Below are positions 50,437-62,076 of a stretch of 64,000 bases of DNA, in pieces. The notes below the pieces were generated by a model that saw only the letters and a list, made by a program, of their open reading frames with translations, was not told where the DNA came from and ran no database searches. Where the stretch lies: the NCBI RefSeq assembly GCF_947179165.1, contig NC_077245.1, forward strand, positions 27,104,240 to 27,168,239, read 5' to 3'. The DNA comes from Solanum dulcamara (lineage: Eukaryota > Streptophyta > Magnoliopsida > Solanales > Solanaceae). The stretch's first letter is position 1. Each line of letters opens with the position of its first letter. Both the position numbers and the translations under genes were made by a program.

Positions 50437-51443
50437 GCAAATTACACCAGACGACACTCCCTAAGATATGTTTACCACTTTTTGGACCTAACTTTATAAA
50501 ATAACCCAAAATGGCCCAATTTTAACAAAAAGGCCATATTTGGTGTGATTTTCCCTAAACTTAACACACCTCTCTTCTGAAAGAAAGAAAATGTCTGAAG
50601 AAGTTCTCCTCTTCTTACCTTTCAGTTTTCAGGTCGGCTTCTTCAGGCTTCTACATCTTCTGATTGAGGTAATTAAGCTATCTTGTTTTTGAATGATATT
50701 ATCGTTTTTAATTACTTGGAATCTTCTTAGGTGATTTCTAGGTTTATTTAGGATTTTAGGGTTGCAGCTATGTCGTATATAGGGTTCCGGCTATGTGTAT
50801 GTACGTTGTTTCTTGGTACGCAATCTTTTGATAAGCTATTGGATGTTGTTAGTGTTAATATTACCTGGGGAATACGTCACCAGTTCCAGCAACCAAGCTA
50901 GTTAGCATATTGGAGAAATTGCTCAAGGTAAAGGCCAAAAGAAATGTGTTGCCATTGCCAAGGAATGGAGATGTGATGTTTACTCATGCAAACATCAGTT
51001 ATGCTTAGAAGGAATTTGGATATAAACCCACTACAGATTTGCAGATGGGGTTACAGAAAATTTTTAGTGTCTTTTTTCTTGGATTAGCTGAATGAATTAC
51101 TTGCAGTTAGGGGGATTTATTATGCTAATGATCTCACAATAGTGTTAATGAACTGAGGTTCCATCAAAATGTGCTTCCATTTTTTCATTCCTTCTATTGC
51201 TCTTTATATGATTGTGCCAAAGGTGCCTAGTGCATGTGTAGTTTTATGATTTGTTTGTATTCTTCTTTTATTTTAAATTCTTGATAAACAAGACTCTAAG
51301 GGAATCAAAAAGGCTTATGCAGTACACGCGGAAGGGTGGGGGCTTTTTGCATTCTTGCTTTTTATTCTTTGCAATGTGTTTATCATTTAGGTGTGTATGT
51401 ACACAGTTTATGTGTTGATTTCTTCCTCTTTTTTTTAAAGATT

Positions 51444-51918
51444 ATGCGTTTCAAAACGATTTCTCACGCTGATGGAAATTTTTTAGGTAAAGTAAATAAG
51501 GTTGATATGACGTCTAGCATTGTGTCTGATGCTATTCCGATTTCTAATATAAGCCCGATTTTCATGGATAACAAAGTGCAAAAAGACACAGATGTGATGC
51601 CGATTACAATTGCGAGTACAATCCCTATTTCTCCCCCAAAAAAGATTTTGAAAACCTACTGTTTCAAAAAAGAAAAAGGGCTCTTAACCTGATGAGCAAG
51701 TTGTGAATATTGATTCAAGTGCAAAGGTTGCAGTACCTTCCATCCGAGTAACACGATCACAGTCTAACAGCCCTTCTGAAAATCGTAATCAAAGTGAAGT
51801 TGAAGTTGTAGCAATGCTGAGTAAAAGGCATTGAAGTGTTGTGGATGACAAAGAGATAGATGATCGCCCAACAAAAAGTTCGTGGATACAAGTAGGATCG
51901 ATGGACTTGACCAAAAGG
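51444..51918 (+). pseudogene. First exon of the MULE-borne Ulp1-like gene
   Basis: The ATG at 51444 opens MRFKTISHADGNFLGKVNKV and runs to a TGA at 51690-51692. Readable coding continues in other frames (VAVPSIRVTRSQSNSPSENR; DDRPTKSSWIQVGSMDLTKR) to a GT-type donor at ~51918. The low-complexity Ser/Pro-rich content, the TRSQS motif and its position before a DUF1985 exon fit the N-terminal part of this family. It is broken by at least one shift and one stop. Confidence 0.55.
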
Positions 51919-52236
51919 TATTTCGTGAAATCTGATTTAGTATATTTTTGTATTTTCGCATTGTTAATGATTGTTAATGATAGTTTTAGGTCTTTAGGTC
52001 TAGTGGACATTCAGTTTTGTTTCTAGTTGCTTGAATATTTCTTTTTCACCTTTTTAGAGTTTCCTTTAGAGTTGGAGAGGAGTTGTGCTACTCATTTTGA
52101 TTTATTATGTTATCATATGTTCCTCTGAATAAATCCCATGCTGTTTCATTTGACTTATCTCAATAATTAGCTTGAAAACATCACTGGATTATGTAAAACT
52201 GATGCTATTAGGCTTCTTTGCTTTTGGTCTTCTGCT

Positions 52237-52510
52237 TCCCCCTTAGTGTGATACTTTTTCTTGTTTCATTCATATATATAGGTGATGTTACTGACATGAG
52301 GTAGTTAGTTTTGAGTGTATCAAATTGTATAATCAGTGTATAGTTTATGTATAGTTAAGTTGTGTGCATTTGCTTTGGTGTATATTTCGTAGATAGTCAT
52401 TGTATATTTCATGTATAGTTTTGAGTGTATCATAATGTATACCCACTGTATAGTCATGTATAATACTGTACAGCCTGTGCATAGTACTGTATAGATTACT
52501 TATACTCTCT
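52237..52510 (+). repeat. Intron block, copy 1
   Basis: Begins tagtgtgatactttttcttg and contains tgttactgacatgaggtag, gagtgtatcataatgtatac and atagtactgtatagattact, rich in GTATA motifs. It matches 54787-55048 almost throughout, and both copies lie just before an exon of the same gene. See copy 2. Confidence 0.85.
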
Positions 52511-52560
52511 TCATTGTTACATGCAAACCATTTTTATTTGATTTCTTTTTGTATATGCAG

Positions 52561-53310
52561 AATGGTGGTGGTTTTTATATTCAACCTAACAAACATGTAC
52601 ATCTTATGTTTAGTGTCCATACTCATACCGATTTCGTGAGTGTGTTGAAGAATACATTGAACAAGAGGCAGTTCAAAATGTTTGAACATACTTGCTTTGA
52701 CTATTTTGTTGAACTGCCTGAATTCATTATTCAGAATCAACTAATACATGCATTGTTGTTGAGGGAGGTAGTTTCGGATAATGTGAATGATTTGTGCGTT
52801 AAGATCAACGGTACCATCTTGAGGTTCTTTCTTAAAGAATTTGCAATCATGACTGACCTTAATTGTTTTGATGAAAATCAAAGAGTGCTGGATATTGAAG
52901 AATCAAAGTCGTCGTTGTATAAATATTTTGATAGTCAAAAGGTAACAAGGTCTGAGTTGTTGCAATGCTTCTTGAAAAAGCCTTGAAAATCAGACAACGA
53001 TGTATTGAAAATGACCGTGATGTTTTTCATTCACCTTGTCTTATTCTCAAATGAAAATGAACATGTCATCCAAAAAAGCGACTTTGATCTAGTTGATAGT
53101 GGTATGTACGAGACATACCATTGGGACAAAGTGGTTTTAGAAGCTACCTTGAAGTCGATGCGTGATAAAATAAGGAAAATAAAAAGTATGTACAAGATTT
53201 GGGGTCTACCACTTGCATTTCTCACTTGGTTTTATGAGTGTTCGTGCAATTTGGATTGAAATATTGCTACTCGAGTTGGCATGAAATCTCAACGAATAGT
53301 GAACTAGAAA
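52561..53310 (+). pseudogene. DUF1985-like exon of the MULE-borne gene
   Basis: After a tgcag acceptor at 52560 the frame reads NGGGFYIQPNKHVHLMF, QNQLIHALLLREVVSDN, FFLKEFAIMTDLNCF, then IHLVLFSNENEHVIQ and IWGLPLAFLTWFYECS. This is the arrangement of the plant DUF1985 domain (LLREV..., EFALITGL..., GFPLA...W.YE). TGA codons at 52984 and 53257 and a TAG at ~53307 lie in the same frame, so it is dead. In its family the domain accompanies Ulp1-type peptidases in transposons; its molecular role is not known to me. Confidence 0.8.
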
Positions 53311-53439
53311 GTAACCAACAGACCTTCTCTTAATGATCTTAAAAATAAGAATATTGATGAGATACTATATTTACTTTTGATATATTTTTTTAATTTTTCT
53401 ACGTAATTTTATCATTTTTATTAATGTATTTTACTTGTT

Positions 53440-54650
53440 TAGTGGAAGGTGAGATATATATGCTTCAGGGCTTTTATGATGATATGTGCAAATCTCATGA
53501 AGTACATGATGATTCTGATGATTGTTGCACCCTGCCTCCCAAATCTGTTAGATGTCCTGTACAGAAAAACACCGAAGAAGAACCTCCTGTGATGCAAGCT
53601 CCCCCTTTGAAGCTTGATGATTTGAAGTCTGAGATCAAAGTACTCAGGAACAAACTTGGAGTTGTAAGATCTGTTTACCTTTATGCAGTGTAATATTAAT
53701 TTTACTCATATACATTTTTAGTTATTGGACTTATATGTAATTGTGTGGGTTGGAGATTTTTATTTTAGTATTAGTTTCTTCTTTCTTTTAACTTTTGTTA
53801 CTTTTTTTTGTAGCTTAATGATAAAGTCACAACTCTGAATGCCTTTGTGGTATCTTCATTCGAAGAACTGTTCAAACTTATGAAGGACAAGAAAATCGAA
53901 GAATTTGATGGAAATGAGCATTATCGAGTTGATAAGATGCATACCATGAACTCTCCCTCTATTACACAACTGATTATTGTGGTGACACCACAAAGGGAGT
54001 AAATGCTTCTACTGGTTAGTTTTTAAGATTTCAAGTTGTTTTGCGTATTTCATTTTTGTCATGATGTATTTATTTTTATTTTATCAACACTTTTTATGCA
54101 TTGTTTTATGCTTTGTGTAACTTAAATGCACAAGCAGCCACAGTTGAACAAGTTGCTGCTCAAGTAACTCTTGAAATTAAGTCTCTTGTTGCTGTTGATA
54201 TAAGGTTTAGTAATTTGATTTTTACTTGTTTAATAGGTGCTTCTTGAGTTTTACATTATTTTTGTCCTGATGTTTCTTTTTTAAATAAAGTTGTGGATTC
54301 AAATTGGTTGTCGAGGAAGATTCAGGAGTGACAGAGAATATTATGCATGAACAATCCCATCGAGTAAAGCTCCCATGGACTCTTTGTAAGTCTCATTGTG
54401 TAACTGAGTTTGATTCAGACGTGAGTACCTTGCCAATAGAAACACAAAGTGTCATATTTAATAAAAAGCATCCTTTTGAGAGTGATGTTGATATGCATGT
54501 TCTTTCTGAATTGTTGAAGTCATTTTTAAAGTGGATTAAACAGTGAAAGGGAAACAAAGAGTAAGTTGTCTTCACAAAGTTGTCTACTCTTTTTTTAAAT
54601 TACTGCATTTTGCTTATTTTGTTTCTACTGATTTTAAAGGCAACTTTCAC
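53440..54650 (+). pseudogene. Middle exons of the MULE-borne gene
   Basis: Short coding-like pieces are separated by intron-like T-rich sequence: 53440-53660 (Asp/Cys-rich, then LDDLKSEIKVLRNKLGV, coiled-coil-like), 53815-54000 (LNDKVTTLNAFVVSSFEELFKLM, ending TAA) and 54295-54546 (SVIFNKKHPFESDVDMHV; FLKWIKQ). The last resembles the linker just before the protease domain in DUF1985-Ulp1 proteins. Exact splice sites are not secure. Confidence 0.5.
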
Positions 54651-54786
54651 TTGATCTTGAAGTTTATCTTTTGAATGCGAAGGGATGGTTCACAAAGTTG
54701 TGCACTATTGGTGATGGATTGAGCAACACAGTATGATTTACTTTCCTTCTCCTATGAAATTTTTAAAACTTTTTCACTCTTTGATT

Positions 54787-55048
54787 TAGTGTGATACTTT
54801 TTCTTGTTTAATTCATATATATAGGTGATATATATAGGTGATGTTACTGACATGAGGTAGTCAGTTTTGAGTGTATCAAACTGTATACCTAGTGTATAGT
54901 TTATGTATAATTAAGTTATGTGCTTTAGTGTATATTTCATGTATAGTTAAGCTATATATAGTTTTGAGTGTATCATAATGTATACCTATTGTAGTCATGT
55001 ATAATACTATATAGCCTGCGCATAGTACTGTATAGATTACTTATACTT
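54787..55048 (+). repeat. Intron block, copy 2
   Basis: Repeats 52237-52510 with small differences, including an extra ggtgatatatata duplication near its start. It lies in the intron just before the exon starting ~55090. Confidence 0.85.
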
Positions 55049-55089
55049 TCTAGTATATGATTATGTATTTTGTATTTTGTTATTTTCAG

Positions 55090-55836
55090 CACCTTGATAT
55101 GATCTTTTATTATCTGAGGAATAAGGGAAAGTATGGTCCTAATATTAACATGAAGTTCACAACAACTGATTTTCTATTTCACAATGAGTTGTTTGATCTA
55201 CATACAAAGTTTGTTCAAAGTAAGAAAGATAAAAATGTACTTTCAGCGGATCATATTGTAGCCGAGTACATTCTTGGCTTTGTTATGGATGCCAATATTC
55301 CTTGACATACAGTCGATCATGTGTTAATGCCAATTCACATAAAGAGTCGCTGGGATTCAGTGTTGGGTGTCTTCACTGTTAAAGATAGGTGTATTTATGT
55401 GTATGATTCGAAGCGTGCTGTCGTGAATGATAAATTTGTTCTTGATGTCATAGCATCATATGCTGAGCTTATACCTATTTAACTAGAGACAATAGAATTA
55501 TATATATATAAAAAGGTATTGATTGTCTTAGCAATGCATATTTTGGAAAGGATTTAGCTGCATCTTTGGATATCAAGCTTGTTGATGGACTACCACAACA
55601 AAAAATCGCGTAAGTTTATTTTTTTGTGTGTTTTTTTCTGCTAACACTTGATTTATTTTCTTATTTTATTTTTTTGATAACTGTAGGGACTGTGGTGCAT
55701 TTGTAACAGCCTTTGCTGAGTATTTCGTAATGGAGAAACCTTTTCCAAATCCAAAAAAAGGTTTTGATGTCCAAATGATTAGTTTAAGATATGCAATTTT
55801 ATTGTGGGAGTATGTGCAATTAGTGACTCGGAGGTA
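55090..55836 (+). pseudogene. Ulp1 (C48) protease-like end of the MULE-borne gene
   Basis: Pieces 55090-55490, 55510-55608 and 55687-55836 read YLRNKGKYGPNINMKFTTTD, DHVLMPIHIKSRWDSVLGVF, DRCIYVYDSKRAVVND and DCGAFVTAFAEYF. Ulp1-type peptidases remove SUMO-like tags with a His-Asp-Cys triad. The Asp (VYDS) and Cys (DCG, ~55687) positions are present. The His of the usual HWVL block is not, as the copy reads SRWDSVL. Stops at 55303-55305 (TGA in place of the expected Trp codon) and near 55480 also break it. Non-functional. Confidence 0.8.
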
Positions 55837-56685
55837 ACTGGCAGAATTTACGGTCAAAGGGATAACAAAGAAGAAAATGATGGCAAGACCAAAAAGTTAT
55901 CACTGTTGTACTAGTTATCTTGCTTTTGCTTATTTGTTGATCTTTGATAAATCAAACGTAATTAGTTTTGAGTTTTTGAATGTTTACTATCATTCAAGGT
56001 AACTATGAAGCGATGAGATTTTTATTTTTTTTTGGACATTTTTTTAAACAGAATATACATGTGCTATGCATAATTTCACTTTTATGTAGAAAAATGTGTT
56101 GTGGAGATTTCATCCACATATACGTTAGATATACATCTTTATACAAGAACTATACATTCATATACAACAACTATACATATCATATACATCATCTATACAT
56201 TCAGTCTACATTATTTATAGCATTAACTGTTATTCAAGAATGTACCATCAAATACAAATTGAATATAGACGCAATTAAACCATTTATTCATCTTCTAAAT
56301 TAATAGTCACATTAATTAACAACAATTTTTCAAAACTCAAAATCAAATCAAATTGTATACTGTATAGAAGAATGGTATAGTATGTGTATATTCATGAAGT
56401 ATCAGCAATTTTATCAAACAAAATACATTAAAAATCAAAATGGATTTAACAATTTTAATTTGGAACATTCTTGCACTATTTCCTATTGTGCCCTTGTTGC
56501 CCACAAGATGAACATGAAGTATGCACGTTTTTTCTTTGTTTCTGTAAACCCTTTTGCACTCTTGTTTCTTGGATTTCCTACACTTTTTCCTCTTTGGTGG
56601 TAGAACGATTTCTTCTAGAATCTCTTTAGGAATATCCTATGTACTCTCATCTGGAAGAGGCTCAACAGGAACTTCATATGTTTTA

Positions 56686-57709
56686 ATCATATACAGGGGC
56701 GGACCTACATGCAGCCTAGGGGGTTCATCCGAACCCCCTTCGTCGAAAAATTACACCGTATGTATAGAATCAATTTGTTGTTTTATGAGTATATATTTAA
56801 CAATGAACCCCCTGAACACAAGCCAAAGACTTGGTCCAGTGGTAAAGAGGTTCACGAAATTGCAAATTCTGGAGCTAAGTCTGCGGGTTCGAGCCTGGGT
56901 AGCAACATTTTCTTGTTCATATTTTAGTTTCAGCCAATTTTAATTTTTATTTGCTTAATAAATGAAACGTCCAACCCCAATATTGTAATATTAAACTATA
57001 TTATATGTGTTTAATTATTTTACATTAATATTTTAGAGCACAACATAAAATGAATTACACTTTACAATAAAAAATTTTCTATTTTTATAAAATTAAGTAA
57101 AAGTTATAACTTTTTTTGAGTTTTCATATTTAAAATTTAAAAAAAAATTCTCCCATACTCATTTTAAGTCAAACATTTAATTTTTATTTGATTAAGGAAT
57201 AATATGATTATAAGTAAGATTAAATAAATAGGATTGGATTTTGGAAGTATTCTCTTATCCTTCTACTACAGATTAGTGACCACAACTTAAGAAAAAATAT
57301 GCCTTTAACGTACAAATCAAGAATTAAGAAAATCCTCATTATTAAACTTTCATTTAATTATTTCTCTTATTTTAATATATTTTTTTGGATAGTATAATCT
57401 TTTGTGTTCCTTATTTAGTTTCAAAAATTGAATAATGTATTTATACAACAATGACGGCGACAGAACCCATAATTAAAATTTTAAAAATACATTTTCTCAT
57501 AATGATTTTAATATTATGTCAAACGCGTACTTTCTCTATTTTATTGTTAGTGTTGAGCTAAAGTTGAATTTTATCTAGTTGCTTATATTTGATCCGACCC
57601 GTTCATATATGACCCGATTCGATCTGCTTATTTGTGGATACTATTAGCGTGTTTACTTATTTTTTTGAACCCCCTCGATGAAAATCCTGGTTCCGCCACT
57701 GATCATATA
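56686..57709. mobile_element. Non-autonomous hAT element with TSD ATCATATA
   Basis: The element is 56694-57701 (1008 bp), with inverted ends CAGGGGCGGA / TCCGCCACTG and subterminal inverted blocks (GAACCCCCTTCG / CGAGGGGGTTC-like). The 8-bp duplication ATCATATA is at 56686-56693 and 57702-57709. No transposase is encoded. Ends of this wording belong to a common Solanaceae hAT family. It interrupts the MURA transposase reading frame, so it is younger than the MULE. Confidence 0.93.
56832..56896 (+). other. tRNA-like pol III promoter (box A and box B) inside the hAT element
   Basis: Box A-like TGGTCCAGTGGTAAAG (56832-56847) and box B GGTTCGAGCC (56886-56895) are about 40 bp apart, as in tRNA genes and tRNA-derived SINEs. 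The surrounding sequence does not fold as a complete tRNA by eye (no convincing acceptor stem), so this looks like a SINE head or tRNA relic carried by the transposon rather than a tRNA gene. Confidence 0.6.
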
Positions 57710-58418
57710 CTCCTTTGTTTAGTAAAAGGAGCAATACTCTTCTCCATGCACATATTTCTTCTTCAAAACTGCACAAACACGTGACATGGCAATTCATCAA
57801 TTTGATACTTCTCACAAGTACACGTTCGTCCTTTCAAGCCCACAATGTGCCGTTTGACCATATCAATCACAGTGTATAAGTACTCACTTGAAGAAATTAC
57901 CTAAACATTTTCAAAAATACAGTTAGTCACCTGTTATACAATACTTATACATACATTATACAATATGTATACAAACTGTAATAAGCAGTTGTTTTACCCT
58001 CATTCGTGCCAACGTTTGCATATTCTCCAATAGAATTGTGTTGTATTTGTTGAAAAGTTTTGTTGTTGAGTTAATAGCGATTTTCTTGTTTGAGCAATTT
58101 CACTTTTTGATCAAAGTTTTCATGAAATCTAACAACCCGAGCATCGGTATCTCTCTTGCATCTTTATTTTTAGAATTAATAGACTCAGCTATACTTGAAG
58201 TCATAACCAAGCCTCTGTTGACTCTCGCATGCGCTCTTGACCACCTGTCATATCCAATTTCCATCAAATACCTTGACACCCTAGAGTCAATTTTATTCAA
58301 CTCTGCTATTAGATGATCAAATGGTTGAGTCGTGTAGCTATTGACCATAAAAAAAAAATATTTTTTTAATCTTGGCTTGACTCTTCCTGAAATTCTTTTT
58401 AATATTGTTCCATAAATG

Positions 58419-60371
58419 TGTCACGATCTGAATCCGGGTCATGATGACGCCGACTATAACGTCCGAGTAGGCAAGCCAAACTCAAGACAAACGGAAAATA
58501 AATCTCATTTAATTAAATAACTAATAACATAAGAAGACGGAAGCAAAAGAATATAACCAAAGAAAAGTCGGGCCAAAGTATAGATATGTAATTACTATAA
58601 AAAATATACAAAAGATCTGATAGTGACCAAAAAAAATGTCGAACTGTCACTATATCAAAACTCGAACCTAGTGTCATTTTACAGAATCTACTAAGTACAA
58701 AAGCTGATAAATTATATAAATATACAATACAAATCTGATTGTCCAAAATACAAAATACAATTTCGAGAAAAAGAGGAAATGTAGAAAGTCCTTGAACGCC
58801 GGGAGGTCACCACAATCTGGATCTGGCACCCCTACGGATGATCAGGCGCGCGCTGGGAGTGGCTCCAACTGGGAGCTGCATTAAAAAAAATGAAGAAGTG
58901 CAGTATGAGTATCAAAATACGGGGTATTCAATAGGCATCATAAGCCGACCGAGCTCAGAATGAATAAAATATATAATAAGCAGCACGATGATACTAATAA
59001 CAATAAGAGAGGAGCACAAACTACAAATATGGGGAAAGAAGACACGAGAATAATCATAAGGTAGTCAAGTAAGTCCGACCAATCATGTAAGCACATAAAT
59101 AATCCCAACTGATAAAATATCGAAAGAATACTCAAATGTAAACTCGTAGCTAATCCTCAATATCCTCAAAAATATCATGAAGCGCCCGAAATTCACGTCT
59201 CGAGCTTCACGATAATAGTAATAATAATAGTAACTCGAATATGTATCATGGGCCACCCGGAATTCACACCTCGAGCTTTTCAATAATAGTAGTAATAATA
59301 ATAACCCGAGATATGTATCAATGGGCAACCCGAAATTCACACCTCGAGCTTTCCGATAAGAAATGCCATAATTAAAATATCACCGATATTTTTTTTTAAA
59401 TCATTACATTTATTCATCAATCAAAAATCTTGATACGACCATTTTATTCTTTGGCGAGGCAATTTAATAAAAGTAGTATGTAAAAATCATATACCACTCA
59501 AGTTGAGTAAAAATCCCATCAAAGGTGTCAAATCACTAACCTGAGATTCTGGTGTACCAAAAATACGGCCTTGGGCCAACATTTCAATATTAAAAGAAAG
59601 CAAGATATAGGCATACACCAAAATCACATCAACCGGTAACCAAAACCAAACAAGTCAAAAAAACGACATCCTATGTTCAAATCTCCTAGGAGCAAGCTTT
59701 AAGGATTCTAATCAATATAATCAAGCCACGATATCACCTAGGCTAAGGATTCAACGACTAAAACCCCAAACTAGTCACTAACAATGATCATCGACTCCCA
59801 ACTTCTCAATGAACTATCTACACCTAAATCACCAACCAAATCATGTGTTACTACTCAAAATATACCAATTCTACGCAAGCAAAGTCTAAAAAGAGTAACC
59901 CATAGCCTACCTCATAGTCGAAATCGCACCTGAACCGCTAAATTTGAGTCTTTCCTTTTTGGGCCGCCTCCAAATGATGCCACTCTATCAAATTATCGAA
60001 GAATACATCAAAACAAGGCCAACGATATCCATATTTTTATAATTATAAACGGAACTAAAATCGGGTCACAATTCGACATTGATACCCGCACACGAAATTA
60101 AAAAACCAACTCCGTCACAAGGTCCCAAACAACTCAAGGAACTTGTGCCCCAAAAATGGGCACATTCCGAGCAGCAAAAGAGCTCAAACAATCCAACCAA
60201 ATTCAAGCCCTAGAATAGTTCAAAAATGCAAGAAATAATGAAATTTATGCGAAACTTACAAGATTTTTAGGACGAAAAAAGGTCTTAAAACATCCTCGCA
60301 AGAATTTCCAACATACCGGAACAAAAGTGATTGAAAATGGTCAAGAATTGCTATCTAAATCACTCTTTTTC
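58419..60371 (-). repeat. LTR or LTR fragment of a Ty3-type element
   Basis: The plus strand begins TGTCACGATCTGAATCCGGG, the reverse of the usual ...CGTGACA end of Ty3 LTRs. The GC-richer accent near 58795-58880 and the cataagccgaccgagctcag block are typical of such LTRs. It cuts the MURA gene. Its other end is not defined: a second LTR end begins at 60372, so this copy may be truncated or be a solo LTR. No duplication was found for the flank AAATG. Confidence 0.6.
59185..59350 (-). repeat. Three ~72-bp tandem repeats inside the LTR
   Basis: The phrase CCCGAAATTCACACCTCGAG recurs at 59185, 59256 and 59329 (spacing 71 and 73), each followed by an (AATAGT)n-like tract. The open frame at 59083-59340 is a product of this repetition. 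Confidence 0.85.
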
Positions 60372-60750
60372 TGTCACGACCCAAATCCGAGTGTGATGAC
60401 ACTCATCTCAACCCACCGAGATAAGTCAGCCTAATACCCAACGAAAAGTATATGCGGAAGAAAAAGAAAGGAATTAAAATTTAACTTAAGTGAAAACACG
60501 TAAAATAAACTCAAAATCCCTCAAGATTGGTTGTCATGTGTACAAGCCACTAATACATTACCCCATCTTGTAGTGCATCCATAAATTACCTACCATAATT
60601 TGAGAGTCTAGCCCTACATAAAACTCATAATCTTCGACACCTCACCATTTGTCATTCAAATCAAAATCAAACCTTCAGAAAAGTTGTTGTTACATCCCTC
60701 ATAAGTCTGTGTCGAACCAATCTACATTGTATAGTCATATCTGAACACAA
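60372..60750 (-). repeat. End of a second Ty3-type LTR
   Basis: The plus strand begins TGTCACGACCCAAATCCGAG, again the reversed CGTGACA LTR end, but the sequence differs from 58419 onwards, so it is another family. The outer limit is not defined. Confidence 0.5.
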
Positions 60751-61523
60751 GGGCAAAAATTCATACAATCTTCGACTTTGAACTAAGGATCTACACATGG
60801 TGTCTTATTTCTTATCATTTCTTAGATGCTTTCCATGACGCAAATTTCAAATACCTTGAACTATTCAATATACCAGACTCTTGTTCCCTTTGCTGACTCG
60901 TTTACCAACCTTATTCTTTGACCAATAACTCATGACATTTTACCTCATGTTCTAACTTAAAAATTTAAGTGGAGCACTTTCTTAGGCCCCTTAACAATCA
61001 AAAGTAACAACTTGTAAGGCCCAAACCCTATATAAGTATTTTCAATTGCTCAATATCTGATGTGATCGATCATTTCTCAGCTTACTAATCTATACCTTGA
61101 CGAAATCTACTGCCATAATGTAGACTTACAATGAACAAATTGAATTTTGAATTCCAACCAAGTAACCCAATTCCATTATCTATCAACATTAGCTCATACA
61201 TTGAAGACCTTTATGAATTCACGTATCTTAGCTATCATTGATCACCTCTCTATTGATCTTATCGCATCCTGCGTTAAAATTTAATTATACCAGTTACCAA
61301 ACTCAAAACCACAAAAGAACTTATTACCACACTTGAGTCAAACGCCTATAGAGTTATTTCTCAAATCTTATCCAATAATCGTTAACCCATATGAATAACA
61401 CATAACACTGCCACCATAAATAGATCAAAATAAATAGAATCATGTGTCACTAAATTTAATTCTCCACTCTCTCTGAAGATACATTCGGCCCTTACAATCA
61501 GAGTAAATATAATTGTTCTCGCC
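60751..61523. other. Unassigned stretch
   Basis: No gene is recognised. It may be the rest of the LTR that starts at 60372, but I found no end. Confidence 0.35.
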
Positions 61524-61811
61524 TTGTTTCGAAGGCTAAACTACATTTCACTAATTATTTTTATTTATGAATCTAGATTGTTTCAATTCTATCCGAGCGG
61601 TGTCTCAACACATTCTAAATATATGATTAGCAATCTAAGTCCAAGTCCAGAAAAAGGTAATCCAAGTCTAGAAAGACCTCAGAGTTCAGGAGAAGATCAT
61701 AATGAAGATAATAAAAATCTGAATTATCAAGATGCTCAAGATCCATATGAAGACTATTTGGGAATAAGTTTTGATTCTGTAGCCTTGCACAATTTAGATA
61801 CAATACCATAA
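61524..61811 (+). other. Coding-like fragment of unknown origin
   Basis: The open frame ends at a TAA at 61809 and from ~61625 has protein-like composition: Ser/Pro/Glu-rich SNLSPSPEKGNPSLERPQSS, then NEDNKNLNYQDAQDPYEDY, GISFDSVALHNLDTIP. The A-rich, low-GC usage and the polar content fit a disordered exon end or a captured gene piece. I do not recognise a family and the upstream half looks noncoding. An accidental frame is possible. Confidence 0.3.
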
Positions 61812-62076
61812 TAGTCTCGTTATTCTTCTCTATTCATAGGCGTAGTAGTGCATTACGATCTCTTGCGCTGTGACTTCTGATTTCTGTTATTTCTGTTATT
61901 ATTTATTACTTTCTATGCTTTGATTACTCTATTTTACCTGTGACGCTATCATTATTTATTTAATCGTTATTTGTTATTTGTATTTATTTGTTATCTATTC
62001 GTTATTTGTTTGTTATTTTTCTCATAAAGCTTTTAATTTCCTATTCTTATCTAATATTTTTTATGCATTTATGCTT

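Larger units (their letters stand above)
50437..58418. mobile_element. Decayed MULE with DUF1985/Ulp1-like gene and MURA transposase
   Basis: Two convergent broken genes typical of one class of plant Mutator-like elements lie here: a plus-strand gene with a DUF1985-like domain and a C48 (Ulp1) protease-like end (51444-55836), and a minus-strand MURA transposase C-terminal half (58418-56455). The left end is set tentatively at ggcaaattacacc (50450), wording often seen at plant MULE ends. The matching right end is absent because the transposase is cut at 58418 by an LTR. A hAT element lies inside the transposase. Confidence 0.7.
56455..58418 (-). pseudogene. MURA transposase, C-terminal half, interrupted by a hAT element
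   Basis: On the minus strand from 58418: HLWNNIKKNFRKS, YDRWSRAHARVNRGLVMTSS, IAESINSKN (the conserved NI/IAES-N block after the catalytic region), a SWIM zinc-finger block (RTCTCEKYQIDELPCH, ~57795-57850) with a one-base loss after it, then a proline- and lysine-rich tail and a final CCHC-like CSSCGQQG at ~56475. The catalytic N-terminal half is missing, cut at 58418. Removing the hAT element and one duplication joins KEYMI to KTYEVPVEPLPDEST, the family's normal order. MURA would cut and paste the MULE; this copy cannot. Confidence 0.82.

Noticed and set aside
56832..56896. A true tRNA gene
   Set aside because: Box A and box B are present, but I see no acceptor stem or anticodon arm of proper form, and it lies inside a hAT element.
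58038..58316. 92-codon plus-strand open frame
   Set aside because: It is the antisense shadow of the MURA transposase block IAES-N on the minus strand.
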